Position numbers and translations under genes: made by a program. Shown piece after piece: positions 44,134 through 56,595 of a DNA stretch of 64,000 nucleotides (position 1 is its first letter; the number at the start of each line of letters is the position of its first letter). The stretch covers positions 2,396,001-2,460,000 of the forward strand of contig JAYKKM010000147.1 of NCBI GenBank assembly GCA_035772405.1. Direction: 5' to 3'. Origin of the DNA: Chrysogorgia sp. JL179-B06. Lineage: Eukaryota > Cnidaria > Anthozoa > Scleralcyonacea > Chrysogorgiidae. A model generated the notes under the pieces. That model made no database searches and was not told the DNA's origin. It saw only the letters and a program-made list of their open reading frames with translations.

Positions 44134-44853
44134 AGGAGGAAAGGAGAAAACAAAGAAAACATGCTTGTGTTCTTTCACGGATTTTAAAACTGTATCCAAA
44201 ACTGTTATTCAACGAATAATTACAGTCTCCGACAAAATCCTGTCAATTTGATCCAGTACCAAGAAACTTGGTTAAGGAATCTGGGATATTATCGGAAGTT
44301 ATAACTGATATTGTTAATGGTTCGTTAGTTGGTGGTGAATTTCCTATAGAGCTCAAGCTAGCTATCCATTGTACGCCCATCAATTAAGAAATCGACTATG
44401 GATTCAGAATTATTCCCTAGTTATAGGCCAATATCACATTTGGCATTTTTATCAAAAACTATTGGGAGAACTGCTGCAAGTCAAATCAATCCTTATCTTG
44501 TTGAAAACGATCTTTGTCCTAAGATTCAATCTGCTTATCGCAAATTTCATTCAACAGAGACTGCATTACTTAAAGTCTCAAATGATATATTCAGAGCAGT
44601 TGATCAGCATCAAGAAGTGGTATTGGTCCTCCTAGATCTCTCAGCTGCCTTTGACACAATTGACCATCAGATTATTAATAGAAAGAATGCAAAATCGTTT
44701 TGGTTTTGATGGAAGTGCTCTCAGATGGTTTAGATCCTATCTACAAGATCGAGTTCAATCTGTTAAAATTGAAAATTCCATATTAAAACCACGTCAAATA
44801 CGTTATGGTGTCCCTCGAGGCTCAGTCCTAGGATCACTACTATTCTCTATGTA
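44134..44853 (+). mobile_element. RT1 5' part (second version), uninterrupted
   Basis: Counterpart of 22,886-23,605. Frames at 44,398-44,709 (motif A) and 44,651-44,872 (motif B) overlap and are offset by one base, the same shift as in copy A, so that frameshift is real and old. Confidence 0.83.
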
Positions 44854-46719
44854 CAGTACTGCTCAGAAATAACCTAACCAAAAACGCGTTCTGAACGCGT
44901 TCCGAACGCGTTCCAGTTTTCATGCTATACATGTCGTGATCAGTTCGGCCATATCCGGAAATTGTCGTAAAACTTTACGATTCGTATCGTCATCTTGTTT
45001 CATATCGTCGCTCCGCCATATTTACTGAATACAAGAGATATTTTACGATGACAAAGCTTTCATTATATGCAAGAAAAAGAGTAATTTCTTTGATATCTGC
45101 TGGAGTAAAGATTCCAAAAATAAAAGATACTCTAATCGAGGAAGGAATTAAAATCTCAAGATCGGCAATCTGTCTTTTTCTTTTGCGATATCGAATGAGT
45201 GGTCAATTGAACGATGCTCCTCGCAGTGGTACAAGGCCAAAAGTGACAGAAGAACATCAAATGTATAGACGAATATGACTCAGATCGCGGGTTATCCAGG
45301 CGAAACAAATTATGGACAAAACGTCTTCAAGTTCCTCCATAATTTATTTGACCATGCCGCGGTTTGGTTTTCGAACTCTTGTTTGGTTCACGAGCTCTTG
45401 CGCATTGCTGACCGCCTACACAGCTTGTGATACGAGTAGTTTAGTTCGCTACAACCTTAAGTCGTTTCGCTACACTACCGTATACACGAGTCTAATATGA
45501 ATTTATATCTACGGATTATGTTTTGCTTCGTCCGAACATAAGCATGTAAACATGTCAATCAAAAACGGCCTTCGAACATGAAATACCCCGGCCGACGATA
45601 TCACGATAGTATAAAGTTAAAAAGTAGAGTGCGCGTAGACAGGGTTTTGGATATATAACAAAGTGAAAAGGTGGTAAAGGCGTATCAAGATTTTTAGTGA
45701 CGAAATACTAACGTTTCGAGCGGAGCCCTTCATCAGAGTAAGACGTCCGCTCGAAACGTCAATATTTCGTTACTAGAAATCATGGCAGTTTACCACCTTT
45801 ACCACCTTGAGTGAAAACAATAAGTGATAATTCATAAAGATGTTGCCGCGTGCCCATTATAAACTTTACCCCGCACTAGCCAATAGTCTATTCGCTCTCA
45901 ATTTCTATGAGACGATAGATGGTCATTTATCACATCATGATAGAAATCTCGAGCTCATAATCTTTAAATATAAATTCGCCATCGACAATCATAAAGGTAC
46001 GCAGGCTCTGGGTACGAGATTGATTACATATTTATCATAGCATATTTCAAGATTAAAATTCAGAATAATTTCCAACTGACATGAAACCAAAACGAAACAT
46101 AAACGTATAGATGTAAACTCATATTAGTGTAGAAAACGACTTACCAATAAACCATTAAAACGAAATCGTTTGTTGGTAAGTCGACACATACAGTTGTTAC
46201 GCTCGAAGCGAAACGACTTTGTGTTAGATACTATAGCAAAACGACTTCAGGTTGTAGCGAAACGACTTGTAGCGAAACGACATGTCATTGCACACATTAC
46301 AATGTGCATGCATGCGAAGCATGGAATTTTTATAGCGGTCGTTTTAATTCACAGATGAATAAAATAAAGATTTGATGAGTGTTTTTTAATAAACACAGAG
46401 CGTTCATATAAAAAGGTACCAACCATCCGTCCACAACCCTGATGTTTTTAAAAAATATATGGCGCCGCGTGATAATCAAACACGGAGTAAAATTTATATT
46501 AAGCCAGTGTCTGAACTACTGACACAGTTATTACTTATGCGCAACTCTCATTCACTCTCATCATTGATTGATCCAAGCCACAAGTCTCAAGTTCATACAT
46601 TCTTCGTATAAATGTGGCTCCGGAACGCGTTCTGGAACGCGTTCGGAACGCGTTCTGGAACGCGAAGGGAACGCGTTCTGGACGAGAACGCAGCGTTAGG
46701 TTATTTCTGAGCAGCACTC
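44854..46719 (+). mobile_element. Complete Tc1-like element in RT1
   Basis: 1,866 bp, the same length as the copy at 23,606, with TA at 44,852-44,853 and 46,720-46,721. Transposase N-terminus at 45,048-45,278. Inverted repeat at about 45,667-45,813. Confidence 0.85.
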
Positions 46720-46721
46720 TA

Positions 46722-47734
46722 CACAGCACCTACAATGTATTGAAGATATAATAGATTCACACAATGTTGGTTGTATGATTTTCCGGATGATTGTCAGATG
46801 TATCTAGCTTTTAATTCTGGTGATAAGACATTCGCAATGGAGAAATTAAGAACACGTATTAATGATATCATTATTTGGAACAAAAGGAATAAATTGTTAT
46901 GTAATCCAGAAAAGACTGAAATCATCCATTTTTCATCACGCTTTACCAATAATTCACCTATACACACCTTTACTATTGGTTCGACTGACATCAAACTTAC
47001 AAATCAATTTAGTAATCTTGGTGTCATTTTCGATTCAAATTTAAATTTCCGTCCGCATATTAACAATATATGTCGCGCGTCATCACTGGTAGTAAGGAAC
47101 ATTGGTCGTATTCGAAAGTATCTCTCCAGAGATCAGATAGGTAGACTGATACATGCGTTTATAGCATCAAAGTTGGATTATTGTAACAGTCTGTTATATG
47201 GCCTTCCCTCCAGTGATATAAACAAACTGCAGCGAATCCAAAATATTGCAGTCAGGTTATTAACTAGTGCCAAACGCAGAGATAGTATCACGGAAATTCT
47301 TGAGAAATTACACTGGCTACCAATAAAAGAACGGATTGTTTTTAAGATTTTATTGATCACGTATAAAGCTATACACAACATGGCTCCTATTTACATATCC
47401 GACCTTCTCACAAAGTACATTCCAGCACGAAATCTGAGATCTGCCAGTAAGTCACTCCTGGAAGTAAGTCAACTCTCTGCCAGTAAGACACTCCTTGTAA
47501 GGTGCAGACTCAAACCTATGGACAAAGATCGTTCTCGTATGCTGCTCCATACCTATGGAATTCCCTCCCAGAAGATATTAAAAATTCTAATAATATAAGT
47601 CTGAATTGACTTTATTATTGTATTTGGAAACATATTTTTAATCATAATTTAAACTTAGTATATATTTTAGGATCATTGTAAAAAGCATTGAGACTTCGGT
47701 TTAATGCGTTTTTAAGAACTTTTATTATTATTAT
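46722..47734 (+). mobile_element. RT1 3' half (second version)
   Basis: Frame 46,771-47,598 (275 codons) with YDFPDDCQMY, as at 25,523. It restores AKRRDS and RCRLKP where copy A has AKCRDS and RWRLKP. Confidence 0.82.
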
Positions 47735-47990
47735 TCACATCTCTCAGGAGACGCCCAGTGAGAAAACGGTGTTATTGAAACAACGTCCTCTAGATATGAG
47801 TCAAATATTCTACCATTGAATGTCATTCCCAGAGCTAGGAATCCCCTCAGTTTTGTGAATGTTACCAATATATAACTGCTGCGCAGTAACAGATATTCAT
47901 GATATGGCTGGCTTCATTCAAATATGCGAGTATATTCACAAATCGACCCTCAATCGTTTGAATGTATTACTGCATAGAGATGTGAAATCT

Positions 47991-48072
47991 GAAAGTCGGC
48001 AGGATTTGAACCTACGCGGGGAAACCCCAACAGATTTCTAGTCTGTCGCCTTAACCACTCGGCCACGACTAC
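47991..48072 (-). pseudogene. tRNA-Ser(AGA) with damaged acceptor
   Basis: Same downstream deletion as 26,743-26,824, with the terminator and acceptor end lost. Confidence 0.75.
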
Positions 48073-48364
48073 CTATATAGGAAATCAATGCATGCTACTT
48101 TAAATTATGCGAAATATACATTTACTTAAAATTGAGAAATTGGATTCATTTTAAAAGCGAGCGGTTTTTATAGAAACAACGTCCTCTCGATATGCAGTCG
48201 AATGCTCTACCATTGAACAACATTGGCAGAGAGTCCCCTCAGTTTTGTCAATGTTGCCAATATGTAACTGCTGCGCAGAAACAGATATTCATGATATGGC
48301 TGGCTTCATTCAAATATGCGAGTATACTCACAGTACCGAGATGTGAAATCTGAAAAAAATAAAT

Positions 48365-48446
48365 CGTAGTCAGCAGGATTTGAACCTACGCGGGGAAACC
48401 ACAACAGATTTCTAGTCTTTCGCCTTAACCACTCGGCCACGACTAC
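48365..48446 (-). pseudogene. tRNA-Ser(AGA), three stem changes
   Basis: Carries the same three substitutions as 27,118-27,199. Confidence 0.65.
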
Positions 48447-48730
48447 CTATATAGGAAATCAATGCATACTACTTTAAATTATGCGAAAAATACATTTACT
48501 TAAAATTGAGAAATTGGATTCACTTTAAAAGCGAGCGGTTTCTATTGAAACAACGTCCTCTCGATATGCAGTGGAATGCTCTACCATTGAACAACATTGG
48601 CAGAGAGTCCCCTCAATGTTGCCAATATGTAACTGCTGCGCAGAAGCAGATATTCATGATATGGCAAATCGAAACTCAATCGTTTGAATGTATTACTGCA
48701 TAGAGATGTGAAATCTGGAAAAAAAAAACC

Positions 48731-48808
48731 CGTAGTCGGCAGGATTTAATACTACGTGACAAACCACAACAGATTTCTAGTTTGTCTCCTTAACCAGACC
48801 ACGACTAC
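48731..48808 (-). pseudogene. tRNA-Ser(AGA) pseudogene
   Basis: Counterpart of 27,483-27,560. It follows a longer A-run (eight A on plus). Confidence 0.68.
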
Positions 48809-49156
48809 CTAACCGCGCATCTATTGATACGAAATTTATGCATGCTACTGTAAATTATGCGAAATATCAACTTACTTAAAATCACTTCGTATTGAAATAA
48901 CGTTCGTTATGCAGTCGAATTCTCTACCAGTGAGCAACATTGCCAGAGAATCCCCGCAGTTTTGTCAATGTTGACAACATACTGCTATGCCGAAGAAGAC
49001 GATCTAAAAGTAAATGTAAATCTATAAGCATATAGACGCCCAATAAAAATGATAAATTTTCAAATTGATTGCAGTTACATATATGAAAAATTACAAAATG
49101 TACGAGAAGGCTAAAAGGGAAATTCAAAAAGACCATGCCATTTAAAAAAACTATGA

Positions 49157-49190
49157 CTAATCCTAATCACAATCCTAATCCTGACCTAAT
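49157..49190 (-). repeat. Short telomere-like tract
   Basis: Counterpart of 27,910-27,944, including the CCTGACC variant. Confidence 0.5.
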
Positions 49191-49252
49191 CAAAGTTAAT
49201 GAAAAGGTAAAAATTAAGATTCTCCTTTCTTATATTTTTCCAAAATATACGC

Positions 49253-49334
49253 CGTAGTCGGCAGGATTTGAACCTACGCGGAGAAACTTAAACATATTTC
49301 AAGTATGTCGCATTAACCGCTCAAACACGACTAC
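49253..49334 (-). pseudogene. tRNA-Ser(UGA)-like pseudogene
   Basis: Counterpart of 28,006-28,087. Confidence 0.66.
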
Positions 49335-49478
49335 CTAACCGTAGAAGAACAACGCATGAAGTAATGCATGTTAGTATAAATTATTCGAAAATTATAATTA
49401 TTACAATTAAGAAATTGGATACACCAGCTTATCTATTATAAAGGCTGTGCTTGAGAGATCTGCGCATGGAAACGGAAA

Positions 49479-49549
49479 AGGGAGAAGTCGTTATTCAACC
49501 AACTCCCTCTCAATCTGCAGTAGAATGCTATACCCCAACGTTGCACTCC
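49479..49549 (-). pseudogene. Decayed tRNA-Cys-like unit
   Basis: Counterpart of 28,232-28,302. Confidence 0.55.
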
Positions 49550-49780
49550 TGTTCCTTTATTTAATTTTGCACGTATACTGCATCGCAGACAAATATAATC
49601 TAATATATAACCGTCAACACTAAAATATATAACCGTCAACACTAAAATCGGATAAGAGATGGCCAGCGCGATGCTCATTAGTTCTAGATGTGTATTGATG
49701 CAGGCACAGAGGCGAGAGATTATATAAAATACAAAATACTATGCACAATTATTTAGAAATTCACGAGCATGAAAAGTAAA

Positions 49781-49852
49781 AGGGAGCGATCGGGATTGAA
49801 CCAACGACCTCTCGATCTGCAGTCGAATGCTCTACCACTGAGCTACACTCCC
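49781..49852 (-). tRNA. tRNA-Cys(GCA)
   Basis: Intact 72-nt gene. Its counterpart at 28,534 is scrambled by several indels. The first T-run downstream is preceded by GAAAAG (one A fewer than elsewhere) on the plus strand. Confidence 0.93.
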
Positions 49853-49934
49853 TTTCCTTTCGTAAGTTCAATTTTCAATATATACAGCATAGCAGATTCA
49901 CAGAATGTAAGAATAAAGAAGGCCCGCCCCTTCA

Positions 49935-50187
49935 AGGAGGAAAGGAGAAAACAAAGAAAACATGCTTGTGTTCTTTCACGGATTTTAAAACTGTATCCAA
50001 AACTGTTATTCAACGAATAATTACAGTCTCCGACAAAATCCTGTCAATTGGATCCAGTACCAACAAACTTGGTTAAGGAATCTGGGATATTATCGGAAGT
50101 TATAACTGATATTGTTAATGGTTCGTTAGTTGGTGGTGAATTTCCTATAGAGCTCAAGCTAGCTATCCATTGTACGCCCATCAATTA
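49935..50187 (+). mobile_element. RT1 5' part (third version), left of LINE2
   Basis: Ends at CCCATCAATTA, followed by the LINE2 tail. The uninterrupted copies continue AGAAATCGAC here, so the LINE2 insertion point is fixed to within about two bases. Confidence 0.78.
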
Positions 50188-50355
50188 TTATTATTTTTTA
50201 TTTTATTTATAACAATATTTAATCAGGAAAGCTTCCAACTCACCGAGGTGATTTTCAGGGAGGTCCTGCATAAATTATGAACAATTATAAATAACATACT
50301 TATATGTAAATAAATATACATATACAATTAAGTGAAGACTAGAGATATAGAAATT

Positions 50356-51039
50356 CTAAAAACAGGTTTTCAGTTTCGATTTAAAAATGTTAAAATTTTT
50401 AATCGATTTAACATCAGATTCTAATGAGTTCCAGTCAACAAGTGAACTAAAAACGAATCTCTGCTTGCCCCAATTGGTACGAGCAAAGGGAAGATGGAGA
50501 TTGTCACGCCGCCGTGTGTCATGGTCGTGAATGTCCTTATTTTTCTTTAGATTAAAATCAAAGTTGACCATATTGTTCAGACACTTAAAAATTGCAACGC
50601 AACGGTGGTAACGCCGGCGAAAAGTTAATGGCTTCCAGTTCAGATTATTAAGAGCTTGCGATGCAGACGATTGAAAACGGGGAAGGTCTAGCATAAGTCG
50701 AGCTGCATTATTTTGGAGAACTTGTAAATGCTCCATTAAAACCGTATTATTTTTGTCTCCCCAAACGATGTCCCCATAGTCAAATAAGGGGAGGATCAAA
50801 CTGTTATATAATGTGAGTCTGGCATGTAATGGAAGCATGTATTTAACTCTCTTGATAAGACCCAGCCGTTGATTAATTTTCTTACTTAGAACATTTATGT
50901 GATCTGCCCATGACATATTTTGGTTGATGCTAACTCCAAGATATTTAAAGGACTCTTTCCTCTCCAGAGTGGAACCATTGATTGAAAAAAGATACATTAT
51001 GAAACTTGTTAAGTTTACGAGAGCTACCGTAAAGAACAA
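50356..51039 (-). pseudogene. LINE2 reverse transcriptase, thumb and C-terminal part
   Basis: The usable part starts at SINGSTLERKESFKYLGVSI, a typical thumb block, and goes on through LPLFDYGDIVWG, WKPLTFRRRYHRCVAIFK and a C-terminal WNSLESDV segment as in CR1 and jockey elements. It is cut off from the palm by a one-base insertion in an A-run. In copy A the same site has five A and the frame is continuous. Confidence 0.8.
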
Positions 51040-51961
51040 ATTTACATTTGGATGTATTCAAGGACAAGCGATTAAAATTAAACCACTGACACAGTCTTTG
51101 TAGGTCAGAGTTCAATTTATCTTGAAGATCATCCGCACAATTAGAAGAGCAATATATAATTGTGTCATCAGCGTAGAGTGATATTTCGCAGTTATTGGTG
51201 TAGAGTGGAAGATCATTCACAAAAATTAGAAAGAGAAGTGGACCAAGAACACTTCCTTGGGGAACACCAACAGGGACTGGCTTTAAAGATGAAATACAGC
51301 TGGACAGAGCAGTGACCTGGCTTCTGTTAGACAAGTATGATTTAAACCAATTTACACATTCATTCGAGAGACCAACAGTAATAAGTTTTTGATAAAGGCA
51401 GTCATGATCAACAGTATCAAATGCCTTTGCAAGATCAAGATAGACAGCACCTGTTACCAAGCCTTTATCCATATTTCCCAAGATGGTATCAGTAAAGTGA
51501 GCAAGGGCAATCTCTGTTGATAGCTTAGGTCTAAAGCCAAACTGCCTTGGTGTTAATATCTTGTTCTCGTTTAGGTAGTTGTAAACTTGTGTATGGACCA
51601 CCCTTTCGAGTATTTTGCTGACTGTTGGTAATATGGTAATTGGTCTATAGTTGTTAGGGTCACATCGATTGTCCGATTTAAACAGGGCTATTACTTTTCC
51701 CGATTTCCAGATGGCAGGGAAAATGGAAGAATTTAGTGAGCGGTTAAATAGCATAGTAAGAACAGGTGCCAAAACAGTGGCAGAGTCTTTAAGCATTCTG
51801 GCACTAATTCCATCAAGGCCGATAGCTTTATTCGTCTTTAGTTGTTTCAGTTGACTGTTTATAAAGCTCTCGTCGACATCCTGGAAAGTGAACTCGTTCT
51901 TAACATTTGTTGTTTGATTAGACGAAGATCTTGGACATAACAGAAAACTAACAATGTTCAA
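50945..51961 (-). pseudogene. LINE2 reverse transcriptase, fingers and palm
   Basis: 338 open codons. The block NNYRPITILPTVSKILERVV lies at residues 103-122, motif A LDLAKAFDTVDH at 175-186, motif B GVPQGSVLGPLLF at 232-244, and motif C YADD at 263-266. All catalytic aspartates are kept. The last 14 or so residues are out of frame. The upstream endonuclease frame is in the same phase, with one TGA at 52,109-52,111 and about 49 open codons between them. Confidence 0.88.
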
Positions 51962-52108
51962 CTTAGCGGCTAATTTAGTTCCAATATTTGAGAAATGATC
52001 ATTAAGGATTTCAACAATAGATTTCGGTTCAGTATGAGAAACACCATTAACTTCAATACAGGATGGCGGGGAAGTTGATTTTCGAGAGGTAATTTGATTT
52101 AACGATTT

Positions 52109-53266
52109 TCACAGTTCACCTGGATTTCCTTTGTTCTTATTAATTAGATCTTGGTAATAGTCAGCTTTACATTTTTTGACAGACTTATTAACATATGTCT
52201 TCATTTTCTTATACATCTTCCATTGATAAGGCGAGTTGGTCTTAATAGCCTTTCGGTGATAATAATCACGTTCCTGCATGGCGTTACTTAAATCCGAAGT
52301 TAACCATGGTGTTTGAATTGCCTTTACCCGAGATTTCTTAATCGGCGCATGCTGGTCAGCGATTTCAGTGAACATTTCGTTCCACTTCTCAACAGCAACA
52401 TTGACGTCATCTTCTTCATTAATCAAATCCCAGTGGGCTTCTTTCAGGTCACTTAAGAATAATTCCTTCGAATAATGTTTGTATGACCGATATTCAATGG
52501 TCTTGCCTGGGGCTCTAGGGACGCCTGCTTTAACAATACAATAAATGAGTGAATGATCACTCAAATGGACATGCAAAACTCCCGAGTCCACTATACGATG
52601 GATGTTATTTGCGAACAATAAATCAATTGTTGTAGATGATTCTTCGGTTATTCTTGTGGGATGCACAATTAGCTGATCAAGGTTATGCGTATTTGCAATT
52701 CTAATAAGCTTTTGTTTCGATGCATAAGAGTGATCAGTTTTCTTCGCCAAAAAGTTCACATTGAAATCTCCAAGCAACAATACTTCAGCTTCTGATGGAA
52801 TCGCCGAAAGAGTGTTGTTTAGATCATCGATAAAGCTGTCTAGAGAAAAATCAGGAGCCCTATACACAGTAAATACAAAGAGCCTTTTGCATTTCGGGCG
52901 AACGATTTCGATTAAGTTCGATTCGATATTACCATTTAACAAATCAATTCTGCTAGTGTAAGGAATACCGTCTCGTACGAACGCCAGAGTACCTCTACCA
53001 GATTTTCCAACTCTATCGTTTCTGACGAATTCATAGCCAGAAATATTAATTTCATTATCAGCAATGCTCGAATTCAACCAAGTCTCTGAGAATGTGAGAA
53101 TATCAAACGGCTTTTCCTTAAGAAGGAGCTGTACGGCGTCAATCTTTCCAGCAATACTTCGTATATTTAGATGGCCAACTTTCAAACCACGTAATCGTGG
53201 AAAATTAGATTCAGGGCCAGGATTAATTTCCACATCGTTAGATAGACGGACGAGGATAACAGCCAA
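52109..53266 (-). pseudogene. LINE2 2A-like peptide and APE endonuclease
   Basis: 385 open codons, with the first codon in the predicted frame a TTG, not an ATG. The frame stays open upstream to the RT1 junction. Residues 10-18 read NDVEINPGP, the 2A consensus. Endonuclease motifs follow: HLNIRS at 32-37, SETWL at 60-64, LLGDFNV at 164-170 and SDHS at 236-239, the catalytic blocks of APE-type retrotransposon nucleases. The domain ends at GNPGEL and TGA. The sequence between the nuclease and the stop (DYYHRKAIKT, KKCKADYYQDLI) is the usual linker to the reverse transcriptase. Confidence 0.87.
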
Positions 53267-53278
53267 TAGTGACTTCTG

Positions 53279-53744
53279 GAAATCGACTATGGATTCAGAA
53301 TTAAGCCCTAGTTATAGGCCAATATCACATTTGGCATTTTTATCAAAAACTATTGGCAGAACTGCTGCAAGTCAAATCAATCCTTATCTTGTTGAAAACG
53401 ATCTTTGTCCTAAGATTCAATCTGCTTATCGCAAATTTCATTCAACAGAGACTGCATTACTTAAAGTCTCAAATGATATATTCAGAGCAGTTGATCAGCA
53501 TCAAGAAGTGGTATTGGTCCTCCTAGATCTCTCAGCTGCCTTTGACACAATTGACCATCAGATTATTAATAGAAAGAATGCAAAATCGTTTTGGTTTTGA
53601 TGGAAGTGCTCTCAGATGGTTTAGATCCTATCTACAAGATCGAGTTCAATCTGTTAAAATTGAAAATTCCATATTAAAACCACGTCAAATACGTTATGGT
53701 GTCCCTCGAGGCTCAGTCCTAGGATCACTACTATTCTCTATGTA
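53279..53744 (+). mobile_element. RT1 middle part (third version), right of LINE2
   Basis: Counterpart of 32,043-32,509, without the extra C, so [14 protein letters not shown] and motif A are in one frame up to 53,600. Confidence 0.8.
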
Positions 53745-55600
53745 CAGTACTGCTCAGAAATAACCTAACCAAAAAACGCGTTCTGAACGCGTTCCGAACG
53801 CGTTCCAGGACGCGTTCCGAACGCGTTCCAGTTTTCAGGCTATACATGTCGTGATCAGTTCGGCCATATCCGGAAATTGTCGTCACTTTACGATTCGTAT
53901 CGTCATCTTGTTTCATATCGTCTCTCCGCCATATTTACTGAATACAAGAGATATTTTACGATGACAAAGCTTTCATTATATGCAAGAAAAAGAGTAATTT
54001 CTTTGATATCTGCTGGAGTAAAGATTCCAAAAATAAAAGATACTCTAATCGAGGAAGGAATTAAAATCTCAAGATCGGCAATCTGTCTTTTTCTTTTGCG
54101 ATATCGAATGAGTGGTCAATTGAACGATGCTCCTCGCAGTGGTCCAAGGCCAAAAGTGACAGAAGAACATCAAATGTATAGACGAATATGACTCAGATCG
54201 CGGGTTATCCAGGCGAAACAAATTATGGACAAAACGTCTTCAAGTTCCTCCATAATTTATTTGACCATGCCGCGGTTTGGTTTTCGAACTCTTGTTTGGT
54301 TCACGAGCTCTTGCGCATTGCTGACCGCCTACACAGCTTGTGATACGAGTAGTTTAGTTCGCTACAACCTTAAGTCGTTTCGCTACACTACAGTATACAC
54401 GAGTCTAATATGAATTTATATCTACGGATTATGTTTTGCTTCGTCCGAACATAAGCATGTAAACATGTCAATCAAAAACGGCCTTCGAACATGAAATACC
54501 CCGGCCGACGATATCACGATAGTATAAAGTTAAAAAGTAGAGTGCGCGTAGACAGGGTTTTGGATATATAACAAAGTGAAAAGGTGGTAAAGGCGTATCA
54601 AGATTTTTAGTGACGAAATACTAACGTTTCGAGCGGAGCCCTTCATCAGAGTAAGACGTCCGCTCGAAACGTCAATATTTCGTTACTAGAAATCATGGCA
54701 GTTTACCACCTTGAGTGAAAACAATAAGTGATAATTCATAAAGATGTTGCCGCGTGCCCATTATAAACTTTACCCCGCACTAGCCAATAGTCTATTCGCT
54801 CTCAATTTCTATGAGATGATAGATGGTCATTTATCACATCATGATAGAAATCTCGAGCTCATAATCTTTAAATATAAATTCACCATCGACAATCATAAAG
54901 GTACGCAGGCTCTGGGTACGAGATTGATTACATATTTATCATAGCATATTTCAAGATTAAAATTCAGAATAATTTCCAACTGACATGAAACCAAAACGAA
55001 ACATAAACGTATAGATGTAAACTCATATTAGTGTAGAAAACGACTTACCAATAAACCATTAAAACGAAATCGTTTGTTGGTAAGTCGACACATACAGTTG
55101 TTACGCTCGAAGCGAAACGACTTTGTGTTACATACTATAGCAAAACGACTTCAGGTTGTAGCGAAACGACTTGTAGCGAAACGACATGTCATTGCACACA
55201 TTACAATGTGCATGCATGCGAAGCATGGAATTTTTATAGCGGTCGTTTTAATTCACAGATGAATAAAATGAAGATTTGATGAGTGTTTTTTAATAAACAC
55301 AGAGCGTTCATATAAAAAGGTACCAACCATCCGTCCACAACCCTGATGTTTTTAAAAAATATATGGCGCCGCGTGATAATCAAACACGGAGTAAAATTTA
55401 TATTAAGCCAGTGTCTGAACTACTGACTCAGTCATTACTTATGCGCAACTCTCATTCACTCTCATCATTGATTGATCCAAGCCACAAGTCTCAAGTTCAT
55501 ACATTCTTCGTATAAATGTGGCTCCGGAACGCGTTCTGGAACGCGAAGGGAACGCGTTCTGGACGAGAACGCAGCGTTAGGTTATTTCTGAGCAGCACTC
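53745..55600 (+). mobile_element. Tc1-like element, complete, variant
   Basis: Counterpart of 32,510-34,365, with TA at 53,743-53,744 and 55,601-55,602. The transposase fragment is open here (54,191 stop), with PRSGPRPKV for PRSGTRPKV. It has the longer left-hand GAACGCGTTC array. Inverted repeat at about 54,583-54,715. Confidence 0.84.
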
Positions 55601-55602
55601 TA

Positions 55603-56595
55603 CACAGCACCTACAATGTATTGAAGATATAATAGATTCACACAATGTTGGTTGTATGATTTTGCGGATGATTGTCAGATGTATCTAGCTTTTAATTCTG
55701 GTGATAAGACATTCGCAATGGAGAAATTAAGAACACGTATTAATGATATCATTGTTTGGAACAAAAGGAATAAATTGTTATGTAATCCAGAAAAGACTGA
55801 AATCATCCATTTTTCATCACGCTTTACCAATAATTCACATATACACACCTTTACTATTGGTTCGACTGACATCAAACTTACAAATCAATTTAGTAATCTT
55901 GGTGTCATTTTCGATTCAAATTTAAATTTTCGTCCGCATATTAACAATATATGTCGCGCGTCATCACTGGCAGGAAGGAACATTGGTCGTATTCGAAAGT
56001 ATCTCTCCAGAGATCAGATAGGTAGACTGATACATGCGTTTATAGCATCAAAGTTGGATTATTGTAACAGTCTGTTATATGGCCTTCCCTCCAGTGATAT
56101 AAACAAACTGCAGCGAATCCAAAATATTGCAGTCAGGTTATTAACTGGTGCCAAACGCAGAGATAGTATCACGGAAATTCTTGAGAAATTACACTGGCTA
56201 CCAATAAAAGAACGGATTGTTTTTAAGATTTTATTGATCACGTATAAAGCTATACACAACATGGCTCCTATTTACATATCCGACCTTCTCACAAAGTACA
56301 TTCCAGCACGAAATCTGAGATCTGCCAGTAAGTCACTCCTGCAAGTAAGTCAACTCTCTGCCAGTAAGACACTCCTTGTAAGGTGCAGACTCAAACCTAT
56401 GCTGCTCCATACCTATGGAATTCCCTCCCAGAAGATATTAAAAATTCTAATAATATAAGTCTGAATTGACTTTATTATTGTATTTGGAAACATATTTTTA
56501 ATCATAATTTAAACTTTAGTATATATTTTAGCATCATTGTAAAAAGCATTGAGACTTCGGTTTAATGCGTTTTTAAGAACTTTTATTATTATTAT
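55603..56595 (+). mobile_element. RT1 3' half (third version)
   Basis: Frame 55,652-56,458 (268 codons), the same protein as at 34,417. Confidence 0.82.

Larger units (their letters stand above)
47735..49478. other. tRNA array segment, mostly dead units
   Basis: Counterpart of 26,487-28,231. Cysteine-like remnants lie near 47,769-47,833, 48,178-48,233, 48,544-48,598 and 48,890-48,945. Confidence 0.6.
50188..53278 (-). mobile_element. LINE2 (CR1-like retrotransposon), macro-copy B
   Basis: About 3.09 kb in RT1, read from right to left. In order it has a 2A-like peptide, an APE-type endonuclease, a reverse transcriptase, a C-terminal domain and a 3' UTR ending in an AAT-rich tail next to CCATCAATTA. 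The 5' end at GACTTCTGG adjoins RT1 GAAATCGAC. No ORF1 and no 5' UTR are present, so the insert is 5'-truncated. Only an in-frame TGA and one frameshift (six A at about 50,985-50,991) interrupt it. Confidence 0.9.

Noticed and set aside
52109..52111. Selenocysteine coding at the LINE2 TGA
   Set aside because: I see no SECIS-like structure in the short 3' UTR, and no reason for selenocysteine between the two domains. A nonsense mutation is simpler.
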